Shown: positions 37,901 through 47,644 of the stretch, in pieces
Layout: the number at the start of each line of letters is the position of its first letter
Position numbering within the stretch: the first letter of the stretch is position 1
From: Gonatopus flavifemur
Taxonomy: Eukaryota > Arthropoda > Insecta > Hymenoptera > Dryinidae
NCBI GenBank assembly: GCA_018340375.1
Contig: JAFFJZ010000003.1
Span: 27,156,001 to 27,220,000, forward strand
DNA: 64,000 nucleotides
Direction of reading: 5' to 3'
The notes under the pieces: model-generated
The model's database searches: none
Told to the model about the DNA's origin: nothing
What the model saw: only the letters and a program-made list of their open reading frames with translations
Translations under genes and position numbers: made by a program

Positions 37901-39235
37901 CGTTTTTTGAATTCTCCCTGAGTGAGAAGCTATACCTATATGATGCTGGAAGACAAAAATTAATAAGCATTCGATTTGATATATAATTTTACTGTATATA
38001 TTCGGTATGTAATACTCACATAAAGAATACGATCGACGATAAAAAATAACCTCCATGATTCGAGGACGCTCAGCGGGGAGGTTCGTCGATGATGGATTAT
38101 ACAATTCTTCAACGCCAGCGCTTGTTCAGCGAGATGACAAAGTTTTCACGGCGAGTCCTTCAAGGATTATATGAACATAAAAATGATATTCCGCCGATTG
38201 CCATCTTTTCTCTACTAGAAACAGGACGGATACCCAGTTGATTCGTTCGCTCGCTTATTCGTTCGTTTCTTCGTTCCTTCCTTCCTTCCTTCCTTCCTTC
38301 GTTTGGCACGGTACGAAGTAATGAAGAAAGTTGTCCGGCACGAATCGTCGTTATTAAAGACGCCTCGGACCGCGATTCTTAAGTCGGAATTTATATCTCG
38401 ACGATCTCCATCCTTCACTTCTACTACTACTTCTACTACTTCTACTTCTTCTTTCTCTTCTTTTTCTCCTCCTTCTTCTTCGACCCGAAGACTCGTTCCC
38501 GATGGTTCGAATTTATCATTGGAATTTCATGGAAAATTTTAATTAACCCGTTTCCCCTTTGCTCATCCCATTCACTTCTTTTTCGCACTACGACTATCTT
38601 TATCCCCGCCTCTTCCAATCATTTGTTTGTGAGTATAAATTATGGATGGGAGGAATTCTTTTTTTCTCTCCTCTCTGTCCTCTTGTCGCATCGTATAATA
38701 CATATTCTTTATGGCTCTCGAGAAATATCATGGATTTTGTTCTTTTCGAATGTCTTCGTTTGTCAAAGGACATATTTTAGGAGGCAGGATTCGAGGGAAA
38801 ATATTTGAAATTTTTTTCAATAGTTTCTTAATAAAAGTATGTTTATAAATATACGGAGTGTATTCGAAGTGTAGAGGGAATCTTCCATTGTCAACTTGAT
38901 CGATTCTTCTTTGTGGTAAGCTGTAAGCTATACAGAAATTCACAGACGTTGAAAGGTTTGCGAAGGGAAATGATGATATACAATTCTCGAGCGAGTGAAA
39001 AGATCAAGTTTGTTTGAATGGAGGCGAAACCTGATTGCGAGAATTGTAAACTCACCTCTCGAACGTGCTGATTGGAGATTACTTTTTTTCCAAACTTGCG
39101 ACTGTTGGTGTGCTTTGGAGCGCTTTAAACTACTCTTCTGCGATGTTTTTGGTATAAATTTTGATTCCAGTCACGCATATTGAAAGATAATTCAGGAAAA
39201 AATAGTTATCAAATATCGATTGCGAGTGATATTAC
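34991..39235. other. No gene seen; plain DNA with simple repeats
   Basis: Short frames only. A CTTC-type microsatellite (38272-38301) and a CTT/CTA-rich tract (38417-38483) are present. No transposon ends were recognised in this 4.2-kb stretch, the longest element-free part of the right half. Confidence 0.45.
38272..38301. repeat. (CTTC)n microsatellite
   Basis: About seven tandem TTCC/CTTC units. Confidence 0.85.
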
Positions 39236-39239
39236 TTTT

Positions 39240-39320
39240 ACCAATAGCTGAATGGGCAAGGACATTAATCTTCGTATACTCAGTGTCATAAGATTCGAGT
39301 TCAAATTCCCTCAGGGAATC
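39240..39320 (+). other. tRNA-like sequence (possible SINE head)
   Basis: TAGCTGAATGGGCAAGG resembles a pol III A box, and GAGTTCAAATTCC about 50 bases later resembles a B box. No full cloverleaf can be drawn. It could be a tRNA-derived SINE head or a decayed tRNA. Confidence 0.35.
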
Positions 39321-40010
39321 GCATGCGAGTCTCTTCTTATGCAACTATAATGGATGCGTGGGCGGAGTATCAGTTGGCACGCTCAGAGAGAAAAAGTGAG
39401 CAGCGCAATATCATTAGTAATAGCTGATAAAGCGAATAAGCTATGAAGACTGTGATTGTTTGAGAAACATAAATCTAATGAGTCATCAGTGTAATTATTC
39501 TAGCAGAAATCACTCTAAAGTCATTCGCTATAAGATTTTTGAGACCTGCAGGTAAGGCTCTGAAATACCCTAATGAATCACTGGAATGATTCCTACTAGG
39601 ATACGTTTGGGAACCTTGCTAAAAATGTTGGTTATGGAATTTTTGTCTGGTGTTGTCCAGTTTGGTACGACGTTTTTGTACAGGGAGACTGGAAATGAAA
39701 ACACAAGAACTAAAGTATGGGACGTGAGTACTTGTACGTTACCAGGGTTTTATATTTATTGAAGTCTTCAACTGTCTTTCTTTTTGACTCGGTTTGATCC
39801 GCTTATTCTTCAGGATAGTACTCGCTTCACTCTTATTTGGTGCAATCATGGAGAGTTTTAGATTTCGTTTTTCGATCGTGAGGGATCGTGAGAAATTCTT
39901 TCTCCATTTTGAAGAACTACTTCGCTTTCTGGGTGGATTTCCCTCCAAATCGTGAGGGAAAAGTCCAACAAATCATGAAACAACTTAAACTTCTATTATG
40001 TTTTAGAACG
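39321..40010. other. No gene seen
   Basis: A short TACCCTAATGAATC to CCTACTAGG hairpin at about 39565-39602 resembles the end of the CCCTGGTAGAAA MITE family. Nothing else is recognisable. Confidence 0.4.
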
Positions 40011-40246
40011 TGATGCAAAAAAGGAGACAGTATAGGTTACTGAAAACGGCGGAAATCTATTGAGAAAATGAAAACACGGTTGAACAATGAGGATTAGCGC
40101 GATCACAGCGATGCGTACTGTAATGAAATTTGTCAACGCTGGCTTGACAACAAAGTGTATTGGGAAACACCCTGCATGGCATGAATTTGGGTTTAAGTGG
40201 ATTATTATGATTCCCAGCATTCATCGCTGTTTTCTTTTTTCTCGTA
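40011..40246. mobile_element. CACGG-ended MITE, copy 2 (decayed)
   Basis: The interior block AAAATGAAAACACGGTTGAA and GATTAGCGCGATCACAGCGA aligns with the element at 11359-11609. The right end GCTGTTTTCTTTTTTCTCGT and the left end GCAAAAAAGGAGACAG are mutated forms of that family's termini. The exact limits are approximate. Confidence 0.7.
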
Positions 40247-41200
40247 TACATGTTTATAAACGTAATTTTTTTTAATCATAAAAAAAATATATGAATATCG
40301 ATACATATCAGTAATTAATTCTCTCTATACATTCAACCCTTCTGATTCAAATCCCATATGGAACGAATTAATTTTTTTTTCAAATAAAAATTGCACGTGA
40401 GTGGCACTGAACCTTTGAAAATATTCACAGTTGCGAACGCATTATCGTGCATGTTATAATCCGCGTAAGTGAATATACGGTATTGATTTTCACCATACAT
40501 GAAAAAAAAATCATCCATTCTCATACCTTTAAGCATATAAATGAATGTATGTACGTGTACTTACCTCACAACGATGCGATATGTAACGATCATTGAAACC
40601 CAGTTGGAATAATGAGAAAAAGATTCGTTACGAAGTAAGGAAAAAGTACGAAGCATTTCATACAAATCTATATAGGAAACTTTGAACTTCAGTTGAGATG
40701 AGAAACCTTAATCACTTGTTTTTCGTTCATTTCATATTTTTCATCCAGTCAAACTATCGCTGAAGTGCGGTTGAAAATACGATATGAGAAATAGTCAGGT
40801 TCGTGCAAAACTTGCCGAGTTAATTTATTAAAAATTATAAGTTGCAGAAAAATTTAGCGGGAAGTCAATTAGCGGAGTCTCGACTCTGCTGTTGCCGAGC
40901 TTCGAACACGATTCCTTCTGGAAATCAAAAGTCTGGCAAAAGTATAGATTGAAGTTAATTGCTAAGAAATTGGAGTGGAGTAATGAAATTAGTTACTGGG
41001 ATGTATAATTTTGAGTAAAAAATTACAGGGAAGGTGTGTTTTGGAAATTTAGAGGAAGTTTTATTTTGAAGATATAGTGCTTGAGGATTGAGATATAAGT
41101 TGATTGAAGTTAATAAAGAGTTTCGTTCCATTCCTCTAGCAAACATCGTAGGTTTTTTTTTAATTTTGAGAAAATTCGTTATACGGAGATTCCTGAATTT
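40247..41200. other. No gene seen
   Basis: AT-rich DNA without recognisable features. Confidence 0.4.
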
Positions 41201-42127
41201 GTAATAATATCTCCTTCTGACCTGACGTCCATTTCAATGAAAATACAATTGAGCAAATTATCAAAATCGTTCCACAAATCAGAGCAGTTTGAAATCCATG
41301 ATATTTCAAAGTACTTTAATACACAGCTACATTATGCAACAACATCATGTGTTCATTACAATGGACACTGGGTGCCAGTTGGCAAAATTCATCTACAACA
41401 AAGTAACAAGTGTACATAAAATAATTGATGACAATATTATTACATTTCATTATGAATCCATTATGTATTTTATGAATTTATGAATATCATGGATATTTGT
41501 TCAATTTTATCGAATATTTGATTAGTCACATTTGAGAATATATATTTGATAACTGTTACAGTCGGTGGATTTAATCCGTTCCCTGCAAATTTCATCAACT
41601 CAAAAGAACACCCATAATCAAATCCCGACTTTAACCGTAATATTCGAATTCGGAACCACTGAATGAATCATTTCTCAAGTGTTAAGGAGTTTCGAATCCA
41701 ATTTTTATCAAAAATTTGTGAATTATGGCATAGTTTTTTACAACTCATCAAAAGTAACAGGGAACGGATTAAATCCAACCCCGCTATACCAATCCTTCCT
41801 TTCAGTGAAGATGAACGAAAATTAACACGAACAAAATTCTTACGGTTGGCCGACGTATAAAAATGACTAGAAATTGATCATCATGTTCCAACGGATTTCA
41901 AGATAAAAATCCGTTACAAGAAAGTTGTAACTCCCTTATAACATTGGAGTTTTTAGTGGTATAACTGCAGGATGTCCCGCAGAATGTCCCGCAGAATCGA
42001 TCAGTCATAAAATGAGGTTGAACGAAATGACCAATAAAACAAATAGAAAATTCCTGAACTGGACAACCTGCAGTGATACTACTTTGCATGTGGCGCCGAT
42101 ATGCTACGTAGGTTGGAGTTGAAAATA

Positions 42128-43364
42128 TTAGGTGTGCAAGTTGAAACTCGGCTTTTTTTTGTCAAATTCAATTTTATTGAAAAAATACTTCTTTCAAGAA
42201 ATATCAATTAAAATATTCGCCGTTAATATCTACAGTTTTTTGCCGTTTATCGGGTAGTAGATAAATGCCTTCACGATAGAAACTTGGTGGTTTTGAAACA
42301 AAATAGTCATCCAGCCATTTCCGGACATCTTCGATATTCATGAAGTGCTGCTCCTTCAAATATGACGACATTGATCTAAATAAGTGATAATCAGAAGGAG
42401 CTAAGTCTGGTGAATATGCCGCATGAGGTACAACTCCCCAGCCTAAATTGAAGATGAGTTCCTGGGTTGGTTTTGCTGTATGTGGACGTGCATTATCATG
42501 CAGCAGCATCACTTTTCGCCTTCCCTGCCCCATAAATGGTCTTTCTTCCTCCTGAGCATCACTTACTTTGGTCAGCTGTAATAGTTTGGCCAGGTTCGAG
42601 AAGCTCGCAGTAAATGATTCCTTTCCAATCCCACCAGACACAGAGTAACACTTTCTTTGCATGAATATTCGGTTTTTCAACTGATGTAGATGGCTGGTCC
42701 GGATCAACCCATGCTTTTCTACGTTCAGGATTGTCGTACAAAATCCATTTTTCATCACTCATCATGATTTTCTGCAGAAAATTCTTCTTCTTGAACCGAG
42801 AAAGCAAATTCATGCAAATGGCAACTCTTTGTCTTTCATTTTCTTCCGTCAGTTTATGAGGAACCCATTTTTCTTCCTTCTGTATTTTTCCCAATGCATG
42901 CAATCGAAGTGAAATTGCTTGATGAGTAACTCCTAACTGTTCTTCTTGAGTTTGACATGGATTTTCATTCACTGAAACTTCAAGTTCTTCATCCTCAAAT
43001 TTTTCGATTGCACCTGGACGTGGGTCGTCCTCAAGATTGAAATTTCCATTACGAAATCTTGTAAACCACTTTTTCACTGTTGAATGGCTCACAGAATGTT
43101 GACCCAATGTCGTATCAATCAATTCCATAGCTTGAGCAGCATTTTTATTCATTTGAAAACAGAATAGAATACAATGGCGTAAATTTTGCTTATCGAAATT
43201 CATCTCATAAAATTGATACACAGGAAATTACTACTCGAAGATGACTGATATGACAACTGCAATGTCCACGCTACATATATCCGAGATGGCGGATGAATTG
43301 GATGCTTTCAAATATTTTGTTCCATGCAACCAACTTAAAGCCGAGTTTCAACTTGCACACCTAA
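42128..43364 (-). mobile_element. Full-length mariner (DD34D), 1237 bp
   Basis: Terminal repeats TTAGGTGTGCAAGTTGAAAC and the exact complement extend for about 28 bp. TA flanks both ends (42126-42127 and 43365-43366). Copy A of the host repeat carries the unoccupied site with a single TA (about 31604), which confirms the boundaries. Element length is normal for mariner. It is inactive because the transposase is frameshifted. Confidence 0.95.
42204..43203 (-). pseudogene. Mariner transposase with one frameshift
   Basis: This encodes a mariner transposase that would bind the element's terminal repeats and catalyse cut-and-paste movement to TA sites. It starts at Met 43203 ([14 protein letters not shown]) in the usual position. 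The first helix-turn-helix (about residues 5-60) and a second one around [18 protein letters not shown] are recognisable, followed by the linker WVPHKL. The catalytic residues are all present: Asp in SDEKW, Asp in LHDNARPH and Asp in YSPDLAPSD, the last two separated by 34 residues. Near 42573-42580 a short deletion shifts the frame, so the N-terminal part ends after [10 protein letters not shown] and the C-terminal part continues from QLTKVSDAQ in another frame to GEYFN. Two residues also seem to be missing just before QLGVTHQ. I do not assign a subfamily. Confidence 0.93.
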
Positions 43365-43560
43365 TAGAACAGAAATATAAGCTGATACTCTGTCTTGTTT
43401 CTCAACACTCGTCAACAGCCTGTATTTATAATCAATGAATGTTTCTTTCGGAAAATTACCTATTTCGTTGAAATTTTTTGTAATTTTCGTTTGATATGTT
43501 GAATCATTGAAATGACATACAAATATTTTTAATTTTTCCTCCTATGTTCTAGACATTTTG

Positions 43561-44670
43561 TACTCATTGTACATTTTAAGACACGAATGAAGAGAGAGTT
43601 TGTTGTATATTTCGTTATCTTCGATCGATGATGTATCCAACCCTTTTCTCAAGTGTGGAACGATTGATTGCTTGGATGAAGATGAAATGTAACAGAAATT
43701 CTTCTGATATCTAGGAGAAATTGATCAAGAATCATCGAACTACAATTATTTCAATATAGCTTCACTCCAATGATTAAATTTACAGTTCATATTTTTTATC
43801 CATTTTTATTTATAGATTTCAGTTCAAATTGAAATTCATTCGATACATCTATTTCCAACCCTCACTTTCTCTTTTCCGTTCCCAATTCTTCTCTCTCTGT
43901 CATTTTCAATTTTGAGTTTCCAGTCTTGACATTCCAATCTTGCCTTCCCAATTCCTTTCCTTCTCTGCTGTCTAGAATACAACCGTTACTTACCGCAATT
44001 CGAATCACCCGCTCTCTTGCCAACGTTCTCCCTTGTTTCCTAGATGTCGACACCACTCTAACCCGCCTTTTCCTTGTCTCACATATAACTTCCGCTTCGG
44101 GACTTTCCCGCGCGATAAATCCTTGGTCTTCCTTCCTCCCTGTTTCCTCTGCAGCGAAAAACTTTACATCTACTCACTTCTCTCTACCCACTCAACTATT
44201 TAAACTTCTCACTATCTGTCTTAAACCACTTCCACTCCTCTTATCGTGTTCACCAATCTCTCATTCTCTTTTCAATTAAATACAAGACTACACTAAACTA
44301 CACCACCTTTTATTCTTATCGAAATCAACCTGAAAATTTAGAAATATAAATATATATATGTATATATATTTGTATTTCTTGATGATTTCTAACATTAATG
44401 TTCTTTCTTTCAAATCAAATGGTATATATTCAAATCCTTTCGAACTGATGGAAACATTTCTAGAAAGTGTATTAAGAAAATTATCAACCTATCATGTAAT
44501 CTTCACCATGAAACTTTCACAAGGTATTAGCGTGATTGAATTTTATTGGAGAATCAATTAGTAGACTATACGGGGATGACTTCTATTGCGATTTGTATCA
44601 AACTTTGGTAATTCTCATTGAAGTAGAGTAGTAGATTCAATGGCAGTTGCATTGAATATAGTGTGTTTTG
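43561..44670. other. No gene seen
   Basis: Pyrimidine-rich DNA at 43860-44280 gives frames on both strands without recognisable domains. Confidence 0.4.
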
Positions 44671-44719
44671 TTGTCGTCTCTTCTTGCCGAGACTCATCGG
44701 GTCTCGATCTCGGTCTCCA

Positions 44720-45278
44720 CACGGAAAAAATTAGTGATGCAAATTTTCCTTGACTACCCAGATAACACACGAAGAATTCTTTTTCAAGAGCAAGAATAGA
44801 ACTCTTCAAGAACTCTTTTCGAACTAATGAATTCATATAGAGCTCTGGAGGAGTTCAATCTGTCGGACATTAACAAGTTCTTTGAGAGTACTCAAACAAT
44901 ACTTCTGATATTCTCAAAGAGCTTGTTAATGTCCGACAGATTGAACTCCTCCAGAGCTCTATATGAATTCATTAGTTCGACAAGAATTCTCGAAGAGTTC
45001 TATTCTTGCTCTTGAAAAATTCTCCGTGTGTTATCTGGGTAATATGTCACTTTGGGACGGAGCACAAGTTCAAAAAGAATTCGTACACTGGATTTTAATA
45101 ATTCGTTGACTCTTTCCATTATCTCGATGATCAACATGGAAAGTGAATTGCATTGGGGAAACAATGAACAAAGTCGACGATTTATTCAAATCCAGGGTAC
45201 GAATTTTCCTCAAATTTGTGCTCCGTCTAAAAGTGATATACTGGTCAACGAAAATTTTGATCACTAATTTTTTCCGTG
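44720..45278. mobile_element. CACGG-ended foldback MITE, 559 bp, itself interrupted
   Basis: The ends CACGGAAAAAATTAGTGAT and ATCACTAATTTTTTCCGTG are exact inverted repeats flanked by CA. The arms stay paired for more than 70 bp (ACGGAGCACAA near both loop sides). The left arm is broken by the MITE at 44757-45039; the uninterrupted right arm shows what was there before. Confidence 0.8.
44757..45039. mobile_element. Palindromic MITE, CCCAGATAACACA family, copy 2, 283 bp
   Basis: Left CCCAGATAACACACGAAGAA and right TCTCCGTGTGTTATCTGGG form the ends of an almost complete palindrome, with GAGTTCAATCTGTCGGACAT and its exact complement near the centre. TA lies on both sides. Same family as 7085-7359 and the ends of 9795-11248. 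Confidence 0.88.
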
Positions 45279-45389
45279 CATTTGGTCTCGGAATGTATAA
45301 TTTCGTCTCTGTCTCGCTTTTGTCTCGACAAAATCAGTATCGTCTCGAGCCGAGGGTCTGGCCATTCTCGGTTTCGACTATGCATTCTA

Positions 45390-45659
45390 CACCGACAGAA
45401 AAACGACCTGGTTGAAACATTCGTGGTCCACATTGAAACATTTGCGATGTCCAGAAAAAATGGTTGAAGCAAAAATTGACTACATTTTTTAGGTTAGAAA
45501 CACCAGATACATTTCTTGGTGTGATAACCAGAATATGTATAGTTAATTTTGGCTTCAACCACTTTTTCTGACATCACAATCACGTTTTCTGGTGAATCAA
45601 ACCAGATTTAAAGTTACTGCGACCACCAATGTTTCAACCAGGTCGTCTTTCTGTCAGTG
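45390..45659. mobile_element. CAC-ended MITE with GACCTGGTTGAAACAT arms, 270 bp
   Basis: CACCGACAGAAAAACGACCT at the left pairs with the complement of the right end, CACTGACAGAAAGACGACCT; the arms extend about 40 bp. The flanks are TA on the left and CA on the right, so the duplication, if 2 bp, carries one change. The interior repeats GGTTGAA and TCTGGTG-type motifs. Confidence 0.75.
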
Positions 45660-45833
45660 CAGTATACATTTTGGCATCGCCGAGATTCTCGGCTTGGTAG
45701 GTATCATCTGGATCTTGAAAAACAATTGTTCGTCTTGTCTCGATCTCGGGGTCGATACCGAGACCAGTCTCGGTCGCGTCAGAAACACTAATTGGAATCA
45801 TATCCCAAAATTGTGATAAATATGACGAGTAAA

Positions 45834-46203
45834 CACGGAGAGAAAAAATTTGCTGACGCAGCAAATCGAGGTATTATATATAGAATAGCAAAATTTTTTG
45901 CTGACCTAGCTAAAAATTTGCTATAACAGCAATCTTGTTAGCTGCGACAGCGAATTTTTAGCTGTGGCAGCAAAAAATATTGGCTCCGCCAGCAAATTTT
46001 CAGTATTATATACAGAATGGCAAACCAATTTTGCTGGGATAGCAAACATTTGTTGTTGTCACAGCTAAAAATTCGCTGTCACAGCTAACAAGATTGCTGG
46101 AACAGCAAATAGTTTGCTGTCACAGCAAAAAATCCGCTGCTCTGGCAAAAGGAACCCAGCAAAAGTAGATTTCGCTGCCACAGCGAATTCCTTTTTCTCC
46201 GTG
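45834..46203. mobile_element. CACGG-ended MITE with GCTG/CAGC-rich interior, copy 2, 370 bp
   Basis: The ends are CACGGAGAGAAAAAATTTG and CGAATTCCTTTTTCTCCGTG, flanked by AA. The interior is almost entirely degenerate CAGCAAA, TTTGCTG, TAGCTGTGGCAGC and CACAGCTAAAAAT blocks in both orientations. Same family as 5852-6162. Confidence 0.8.
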
Positions 46204-46499
46204 AATAGTTTTTGCGTGTGATTATAGTTGGGGTAGCTTTCCTTTTGCAGAATACATGCACACTTCACCACACACTGAGAGAAATAATCACTAATACCAG
46301 GAAAATATATTCTTGAAAATTTTTAAGGTTATATCTTCTTGAATGCAGCTCACATGGTGTGGAGACAAGAGAAATTTTCTTGAATCAAGAAAATATTTTC
46401 TCAATTCAAGAAATCTATGCTTGGTTTCAGAAAAATATTCTTGAACCAATAGAAAATATTTTTGGAGAAATGAATTTCTTGGAACAAGAATAGTATATT

Positions 46500-47330
46500 G
46501 TTCATCAAGGGGGGAAAGTGGGAAATTTCCGACGAGTGTGAAGTTTGTCTTCCTTCTTCCCGAAGGCGAGGCACAGTGGGAAATTTTGGTGCATTCATGG
46601 ACAAAAATCAGCCTACAACTCAATTTTCATTCAATGCTGATGAATTTCATTTCAGAATATTCAGAAAGGGTTCCCCTTGAACGTATCACTGCGGCATTTC
46701 CGTAATATTGAACTGAATTAGAGGAGAATTCATATCAAAATTGAAAAAGAAGATTTGGTGAACGAGTGAATCATTATTTGTCTAAAAAGAAACGCTTTTC
46801 CTGTTCTACGTGACGAAACCTATTTCTCCACATGGAAGTACTGATACTTGTGACGGAGAAGCACAAAAATGCTATAAAAATCTGATAGAAATTACATAAT
46901 CCACCCAAAGATCAAGAATTTTTGTGAATATAAATAACTTCCTTAAAATCAAAGTTGGTTATTGGATAGCAGAAAAGACTCAAGAAAACTGGGACAACTT
47001 CAAATAGCCCCTAACTATTGAAAATTCGAGAATTTTCATTATTAAAAAGCGATATTTTGCAGTATCGATGTTGTTTCATTGAAAATCTATCGAGTTTCTG
47101 TCGAATTGTGTAAATATCGGATTGCTACAAACAAAAATGCCGCAGTGATGCGTTAAAGTGGAACTCTTTCTGAGTATTTTAAAAGGAAATTCATCAGTGT
47201 CGGATGAAAATTGGGTTGTAGGTTGATTTTTGTCAATAAATACACCAAAATTTCCCACTGTGCGAGGGAGACAATCACACGAGTGGACATTTCCCACTTC
47301 TCCCCGAGGTGAACATACTATTTTTTCCCA
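46500..47330. repeat. Inner palindromic family, copy 1
   Basis: CACAGTGGGAAATTTTGGTG at 46569 and the following 130 bases are repeated as the reverse complement from 47260 back to 47130. GATCAAGAATTTTTGTG (46911) marks the middle. The same arms and middle occur at 50560-51545 in opposite orientation. Confidence 0.65.
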
Positions 47331-47420
47331 CAACTGCAAGGAAAGTGAAAATCATCTGTTTAATTGCATATAAAATATTCATATGCATATTTCAGAGCGA
47401 AAAGATAGTTTGCATTTCCC

Positions 47421-47515
47421 TCCCGCTGCAAGCGGGCAGAAAGTACTTTCCTCCCGTTGCGAGCGGGCAGAAAGTACTTTCCTCCCGCTGCGAGCGGGCG
47501 GAAAATATTTTCCTC
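47421..47515. repeat. 31-bp tandem repeat, about three units
   Basis: TCCCGCTGCAAGCGGGCAGA followed by AAGTACTTTCC recurs exactly every 31 bases (unit starts 47421, 47452, 47483, with a partial unit at 47514). Each unit contains two palindromes, CCCGCTGCRAGCGGG and GAAAGTACTTTC. It is GC-rich against an AT-rich background. Confidence 0.9.
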
Positions 47516-47644
47516 CCTCTGTGACACATTCGCTTGGAATTCAGCACTTTCTCCCCTAAAAATAGGTCAGAAAACATCAACTTTCCGTGCAGGTGTGGGA
47601 AAAAATATATTGTTGATGATAGTAATTATTTCTCTCTGTGCACC

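Larger units (their letters stand above)
41215..43560 (-). repeat. Repeat unit, copy B (inverted, interrupted by mariner)
   Basis: The most complete copy of the unit, in opposite orientation to copies A and C. The segment 41526-42127 plus 43365-43560 matches copy A; 41220-41400 matches the right part of copy C. It contains the two short frames also found in A. A mariner occupies 42128-43364. No terminal inverted repeats for the unit itself were found, so its class is open. Confidence 0.8.
44672..45795. mobile_element. GTCTCG-rich element relic, host of two later MITEs
   Basis: Outside the inserts at 44720-45278 and 45390-45659, the sequence is full of GTCTCG, CTCGGTCTC and CGAGAC blocks in both orientations (for example 44685-44715, 45290-45390, 45715-45780). 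The same motif occurs in the hAT-type element ending at 34135, so a hAT-type MITE is likely. Its true ends were not found. Confidence 0.45.
46273..47640. mobile_element. CACTGAGAGAAATAAT-ended composite element, 1.37 kb
   Basis: The left end CACTGAGAGAAATAATCA and the complement of the right end, CACAGAGAGAAATAATTA, match, and CA flanks both sides. Contents in order: a TTCTTGAA-rich block (46300-46490), an inner palindromic family (46500-47330, ends GGGGAAAGTGGGAAAT-like) and a block with 31-bp tandem repeats (47340-47590). The inner family recurs at 50560-51545. No transposase frame. Confidence 0.65.

Noticed and set aside
47421..47515. Possible CRISPR-like array (regular palindromic repeats)
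   Set aside because: The units are directly adjacent 31-bp tandem repeats without variable spacers, and the genome is eukaryotic.
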